This document shows positions 14,365-17,515 of a stretch of 17,515 bases of DNA, piece after piece. Within the stretch, counting starts at the first letter, position 1, and each line of letters starts with the position of its first letter. Source of the stretch: SXRF01 sp964624555 (lineage in GTDB: Bacteria > Pseudomonadota > Alphaproteobacteria > Rickettsiales > SXRF01). The stretch lies in contig CAZUXB010000041.1 in the NCBI GenBank assembly GCA_964624555.1, forward strand, positions 1-17,515, given 5' to 3'. The notes beneath the pieces were generated by a model. That model was not told where the DNA came from and ran no database searches. It saw nothing but the letters and a program-made list of their open reading frames with translations. The position numbers were made by a program, and so were the translations under genes.

Positions 14365-14887
14365 GCATGATAACCCACCGCCGCTGCTTGATATGCTCAG
14401 CTACAGCGTCAAATATTTTGTGAAACAGCGGATAAATACTGGCAGTCAAAAACAACTGCACCAAAGCGGGAACAAAAGCATATAGCTGCCCCGCCAGCAA
14501 CGACATGACAATCCACTGCAAGGCAGATATTAGCGCCAGAAGCATAGTAAAATAACTCCAGATTATAGCAAAGCCTTCCTTGTGGATATATTTACTCTGG
14601 ATATGTAATAGCGCAAGAAATAGCAGATATAGCAGTGACGTAAGCCCAAGGGGGGTGGAGCTAACAACATCAGTAAGCAACCCAACCAAACCAACAAACC
14701 AATAAGGCATTTCCGCAGTCTGCAATCTGCCCCAATAAAATACAGGCAGCAACGGCAGAAGCGGAACGATATAAGAAACACCCCAGAGATGCTTGGGAAT
14801 AATGCAGATTACGAACAGCAGGGCAGTAATGCTCGCAGGTACGAACATCCACAGGATAAGTTCAAAACGTTTATAGCTGAAGTTCAC
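14357..14887 (-). CDS. mreD: MreD, rod-shape membrane protein
   Basis: MreD is an inner membrane partner of MreC and PBP2 in the elongation complex. The 176-aa product is very hydrophobic with about five segments (10-27, 35-50, 60-82, 86-102 with KY after it, 105-130 and 135-155). It carries the family-like GLVGLLTDVVSSTPLGLTSLLYLLF. The frame starts with GTG at 14887, without an obvious Shine-Dalgarno; an ATG at codon 14 is the alternative. Position between mreC and mrdA strongly supports the call. The 46-nt gap to mreC holds a small tandem/palindromic repeat. Confidence 0.88.
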   Translation of the reverse strand: MNFSYKRFELILWMFVPASITALLFVICIIPKHLWGVSYIVPLLPLLPVFYWGRLQTAEMPYWFVGLVGLLTDVVSSTPLGLTSLLYLLFLALLHIQSKYIHKEGFAIIWSYFTMLLALISALQWIVMSLLAGQLYAFVPALVQLFLTASIYPLFHKIFDAVAEHIKQRRWVIMHG

Positions 14888-14903
14888 AGATAATCAGTTG
14901 CTG

Positions 14904-14931
14904 GTTACTAGTTACCAGTTACTAGTAACTA
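14904..14931. repeat. 14-nt tandem repeat with 14-bp palindrome between mreC and mreD
   Basis: GTTACTAGTTACCA and GTTACTAGTAACTA follow each other with two mismatches. AGTTACTAGTAACT (14917-14930) is a perfect palindrome, and the whole forms overlapping hairpins. The words match the palindrome at 7-22. Confidence 0.6.
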
Positions 14932-14933
14932 AC

Positions 14934-15767
14934 TTACAAGGAATAATCCACCACATTCACATATTCAATACGGGCGGCATCAACCGAAGGCTGAACCCGA
15001 ACCACACCCTTCTCAATTTTACTGACAACACCAACAACAATACCTCGCGGGAAAACGCCACCATCACCAGAAGTGATGATACGGTCACCAACTTTAATAC
15101 TGCTGTCGGAAAGAACATAGGACAGGCTGGGAAGCTCATTATTATTGCCCACCAATATGGCCTTCTCACGGCTCGATTCAACCATAACCGGAATGCGCGA
15201 ATTAATATCGTTAAGCAGCAGTACACGTGAACTGGTATCACCAGTCTCAACCACCCGGCCAACCAGCCCGTATTCGTTAATGACCGCCTGGTCTTTCTTT
15301 ATACCCTGCGCATTACCGCCACCGATCAACGCCGAGCGCACATAAGGGCCGCTCATATCAGTAACAATCCTTGCCGTGATGTAGCGGCTTTTGGGGATCG
15401 AAACCACGTTCATGAGAGAGCGTAAATTATTATTCTCCGCCTCCAAGCTCTTGGCCAAAGACTGCCACTGCAAAAGCTGGAGATTGGTGTTTTTAAGGGC
15501 AATATTTTCCGAACGGAGTTGCGACATCTCACCTACCCATGCGCCAAAATCCGCCACCGCATCAAGTGGTTTACTGGCTACCGAAACAACCGGCAGGACA
15601 ACATCCATAAGTTTAACACGCAGGCGCACGGCAAACTGGCTGTTAACCTGACCCATGACGATAAGCAACATGGATAATGCCATCAAAAAAACCAGAGAAA
15701 GTCGCGCCGTCCACTGGCGTGGAGTGATTGCGGTTAAATGGGCTGTACGACTTTTTCTAACTGACAT
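14934..15767 (-). CDS. mreC: MreC, rod-shape determining protein
   Basis: MreC is the periplasmic scaffold that activates PBP2 and links it to MreB through MreD. The 277-aa protein has a basic N-terminus, one membrane segment (about 23-41), and a coiled-coil (about 76-120, LRSENIALKNTNLQLLQWQS...). Two beta domains follow, with the conserved VINEYGLVGRVVETGDTSSRV and KVGDRIITSGDGGVFPRGI. Length is normal. mreB is not upstream; instead there is a 135-nt AT-rich gap and then the adenosyltransferase gene, so this operon probably starts at mreC. Confidence 0.95.
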   Translation of the reverse strand: MSVRKSRTAHLTAITPRQWTARLSLVFLMALSMLLIVMGQVNSQFAVRLRVKLMDVVLPVVSVASKPLDAVADFGAWVGEMSQLRSENIALKNTNLQLLQWQSLAKSLEAENNNLRSLMNVVSIPKSRYITARIVTDMSGPYVRSALIGGGNAQGIKKDQAVINEYGLVGRVVETGDTSSRVLLLNDINSRIPVMVESSREKAILVGNNNELPSLSYVLSDSSIKVGDRIITSGDGGVFPRGIVVGVVSKIEKGVVRVQPSVDAARIEYVNVVDYSL

Positions 15768-15847
15768 TACAAAATTTCTATCAACCGTAATTTAGTTTAT
15801 ATAAAAAACTTTTTTCATTGTGCAGTGATAACAAAAAAACTGCAACA

Positions 15848-15874
15848 AAAAAAATATTTTTTAAATATTTTTTT
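15848..15874. repeat. AT-only 12-bp perfect inverted repeat
   Basis: Arms 15848-15859 and 15863-15874, made only of A and T (AAAAAAATATTT), pair perfectly around three T. The element lies 29 nt after the adenosyltransferase stop and about 80 nt before mreC. It may be a weak terminator or part of the AT-rich mreC promoter region; no clear promoter boxes were found. Confidence 0.4.
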
Positions 15875-15902
15875 GATATTACTACGATACAAATTTATCA
15901 GC

Positions 15903-16466
15903 TTACCGGTTCGCCGCCGGAACCCACAACACATCACTTTCGCCATTGTCATTGGCCACGCGCGCAAGAACAAATAAAAAATCAGAAAGGCGGTTAAGAT
16001 ATTTTATCCCTTCCGGATTTACAGTTTCGCGCGTAGCAAGTTCGCAGGCCAAGCGTTCAGCACGGCGGGTAACAGTACGTGCCACATGCAAATGCGCGGC
16101 AAGGGCACTACCGCCCGGCAAAACGAAAGAGTCCAAAGGCGGGACATTTTCATTAAGCTCATCAATCTCACGTTCCAGCCGCAAAGTCTGCGACTCAACG
16201 ATACGCAACGCATTATCACCAACGCCACCACTATAAGGAGTGGAAAAATCAGCACCAAGATCAAACAAATCATGCTGGATGCGGCGAAGCATATATTCAT
16301 GCTCACCCAGCGAATGCAGAAGGGCAAGGCCAACAGCCGAATTGGCCTCATCAACCGTGCCGTAAGTTTCCACCCGCAAATCATATTTGGGACGGCGGCT
16401 GCCGTCAGCAAGCCCGGTATCGCCAGCATCGCCGGTACGGGTATAGATTTTGTTGAGTTTTACCAT
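15903..16466 (-). CDS. PduO-type cob(I)alamin adenosyltransferase
   Basis: The enzyme transfers the adenosyl group of ATP to cob(I)alamin, making coenzyme B12. The 187-aa protein has the family's N-terminal ATP-binding motif YTRTGDAGDTGL (8-19), then VETYGTVDEANSAVG (32-46). The C-terminal signature is LPGGSALAAHLHVARTVTRRAER plus YLNRLSDFLFVLARVAN. This is the PduO/MMAB fold, not the CobA or EutT type. A strong Shine-Dalgarno AGGAGC (16475-16480) lies inside the end of the upstream gene, so the two are coupled. Whether the cell makes or salvages B12 cannot be told here. Confidence 0.94.
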   Translation of the reverse strand: MVKLNKIYTRTGDAGDTGLADGSRRPKYDLRVETYGTVDEANSAVGLALLHSLGEHEYMLRRIQHDLFDLGADFSTPYSGGVGDNALRIVESQTLRLEREIDELNENVPPLDSFVLPGGSALAAHLHVARTVTRRAERLACELATRETVNPEGIKYLNRLSDFLFVLARVANDNGESDVLWVPAANR

Positions 16467-16467
16467 G

Positions 16468-16662
16468 TTATTTTGCTCCTAAAAAATAAACCATTACAAG
16501 CAACAACAATATAACTCCCTGCAGCGAAACTCGGGCAACCATCAGCTTGTTGCTGTACTTTAAATTGGCTTCTCCGCCCTTGCCCATAAGGAACACGCCA
16601 GCCAGCAACACCGCAAGAAGGGCAAATAAAAATATGACCAGAATATAGCTTACAACAGCCAC
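16468..16662 (-). CDS. HIG1-type twin transmembrane protein (64 aa)
   Basis: A small inner membrane protein with two helices (about residues 3-24 and 44-62 of this form) joined by a polar loop, GKGGEANLKYSNKLMVARVSLQ. The GGE-N-xYSNKLM-xRVxLQ pattern is that of the HIG1/twin-TM family, which in mitochondria is tied to respiratory complexes; the bacterial role is not settled. The frame could open with TTG at 16677, but GAGGT (16671-16675) is placed 8 nt before a GTG at 16662, so I prefer that start. It ends 1 nt before the adenosyltransferase start, an association I recall as common in alphaproteobacteria. Confidence 0.8.
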   Translation of the reverse strand: MAVVSYILVIFLFALLAVLLAGVFLMGKGGEANLKYSNKLMVARVSLQGVILLLLVMVYFLGAK

Positions 16663-16670
16663 CGTCACGT

Positions 16671-16675
16671 ACCTC
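16671..16675 (-). promoter_or_regulatory. Ribosome binding site deciding the start of the HIG1-type gene
   Basis: GAGGT on the minus strand sits 8 nt before GTG 16660-16662. It overlaps the alternative TTG start (16675-16677), which makes that TTG unlikely. Confidence 0.5.
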
Positions 16676-16726
16676 AATTAGTAGCGGGGAAATTACGCCT
16701 AAACAAGGCACATGTCAACATTTGCA

Positions 16727-16760
16727 AAGATCCCTCGCTCAATGCTCGGGATGACAATGA
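16727..16760 (+). repeat. Solo arm of the inner repeat element
   Basis: AAGATCCCTCGCTCAATG followed by CTCGGGATGACAATGA resembles one arm of the inner element (compare GAGATCCTTCGGCTACGC and CTCAGGATGAC in copy G, about 17459-17489). It stands alone without outer arms, between the 177-aa gene and the HIG1-type gene. Confidence 0.5.
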
Positions 16761-16783
16761 AGAAGGCAGCATGTCGACACGCC

Positions 16784-17317
16784 CTATATACCGGCGGCCT
16801 GCAACTCCATTGCAATTTGATGGACTGAATCAGGAGTCTTGACCACATCCTTATTTTGTTCAGCAATATCGCGCAGGGCCTGCTGGTGGGCAGGGTCAAG
16901 ATGCAAGCGCGCGTCAACCTCTTTAAGAAATGTCGGCAACGGGCCACCACCAGCAAGAATTGATTCATATGAGGACGTATTGGCAGAATCTATGTTGCTG
17001 CCCGTATCTGCTTGATACACTGAATTAACATAATTCTGCGCACTGTCGGCCGGGGAAAGTATATTTTGCAGCGAATCATCCATGCTGCTTAATATCTGCT
17101 GGAGAAATTTCATAAGCTGGTCCTCGTTGCCAGAGTTATCCGCACTGTTAACTTTCTTTTTATCATCATTCGCCCCAGTGGCGGTGATGCTGGACAACAA
17201 GTCCTCAAAACTGCTTACACCACCCTGCGCAGAACCAGCAGAAGATGGATCTAATAATGAATATTTTTTAAGGTCGATAGAAGTTAACGGCAAAAACGAA
17301 TCTGTAATATTGTTCAT
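16784..17317 (-). CDS. Unrecognised Ser/Asp/Asn-rich protein, 177 aa
   Basis: I cannot name this protein. It has no signal peptide, membrane segment, cysteine or tryptophan. The first 120 residues are low in complexity and probably largely disordered (rich in Ser, Asp, Asn, Gln), with a helix around 66-88 (DQLMKFLQQILSSMDDSLQN). The C-terminal 50 residues look folded and conserved in style: LPTFLKEVDARLHLDPAHQQ, then KTPDSVHQIAMELQAAGI. A composition without Cys or Trp fits an exported or flagellum-related structural protein, but that is only a guess. The ATG at 17317 has a weak AAGGT upstream. The gene is followed by a solo repeat arm. Confidence 0.6.
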   Translation of the reverse strand: MNNITDSFLPLTSIDLKKYSLLDPSSAGSAQGGVSSFEDLLSSITATGANDDKKKVNSADNSGNEDQLMKFLQQILSSMDDSLQNILSPADSAQNYVNSVYQADTGSNIDSANTSSYESILAGGGPLPTFLKEVDARLHLDPAHQQALRDIAEQNKDVVKTPDSVHQIAMELQAAGI

Positions 17318-17370
17318 AACGCTACCTTTTATTTGTTAAAATCCGTAGTTAAAGTTATACTTACTTCTCA

Positions 17371-17515
17371 TTCTTCTCCCTCTCCTCTTGGGAGAGGGCT
17401 GGGGTGAGGGCTACTACTGTCATTCTGAGCAAAGCGAAGAATCCTTGCTTTACAATGACGAGATCCTTCGGCTACGCCTCAGGATGACAAAAGCCCTCAT
17501 CCTAACCTTCTCCCA
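17371..17515 (-). repeat. Composite palindromic repeat, copy G (runs off the window)
   Basis: Reversed relative to copies A-F. Reading the minus strand from 17515 gives outer arm (GGGAGAAGGTTAGGATGAGG), then the inner element (about 17421-17490), then the outer arm AGCCCTCACCCC. The inner element is complete, as in copies A and C. The gap 17318-17370 before it holds only the leader of the 177-aa gene. Confidence 0.8.

Noticed and set aside
14957..15262. Alternative minus-strand frame inside mreC
   Set aside because: It overlaps the conserved MreC beta domains in another frame; MreC is unbroken from start to stop, so no frameshift needs explaining.
1..17515. tRNA or rRNA genes
   Set aside because: No stretch with tRNA-like arms (GGTTCGAATCC-type T loop) or rRNA-like conserved words was seen by eye; a covariance-model scan could not be run.

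Overview
The window looks like chromosomal DNA of a flagellated, aerobic or respiring alphaproteobacterium. The support is a system I cytochrome c maturation (ccm) operon with alphaproteobacterial-style proteins, an alphaproteobacterial-type MotA, an mreC-mreD-mrdA cluster, and a HIG1-type twin-membrane protein paired with a PduO-type cobalamin adenosyltransferase. Base composition is moderate and the genome carries many palindromic intergenic repeats. I cannot name the genus; a deep-branching lineage is a guess.

Layout: (1) 1-1660 holds two small orphan genes on the minus strand, set among three copies of a composite palindromic repeat. (2) 1664-6588, minus strand, is the ccm operon, read ccmD-ccmE-ccmF-(J-like protein)-ccmG-ccmH-ccmI. 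ccmD is only 54 codons. A repeat copy sits between ccmE and ccmF. ccmA, ccmB and ccmC are not in the window. (3) 6699-9956, plus strand, is dadA, a PAP2 phosphatase and rarA, closely spaced. (4) 10036-12121, minus strand, is a Fic-family AMPylase gene directly downstream of motA. (5) 12439-15767, minus strand, is mreC-mreD-mrdA, the lateral cell wall elongation module, without mreB upstream or rodA downstream. (6) 15903-17317, minus strand, is an unrecognised Ser/Asp/Asn-rich protein, a HIG1-type membrane protein and the adenosyltransferase.

The ccm proteins together deliver heme to apocytochromes c in the periplasm: CcmD and CcmE form and carry heme, CcmF with CcmH and CcmI ligates it, and CcmG supplies reductant. 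MreC, MreD and PBP2 belong to the elongasome. MotA is the proton-channel stator subunit of the flagellar motor.

The most interesting signal is at the Fic gene. Its last 10 codons (ETATSEVKIE) are the same as the last 10 codons of motA, within a 34-nt direct repeat (2 mismatches) that brackets a 1.2-kb unit containing fic and its own promoter. This looks like a site-specific or recombinational insertion at the 3' end of motA, with the Fic reading frame closed by the duplicated motA tail. The second theme is a set of nested, modular palindromic repeats in nearly every large intergenic gap. Parts of them also supply gene ends, spacers and possibly ribosome binding sites.
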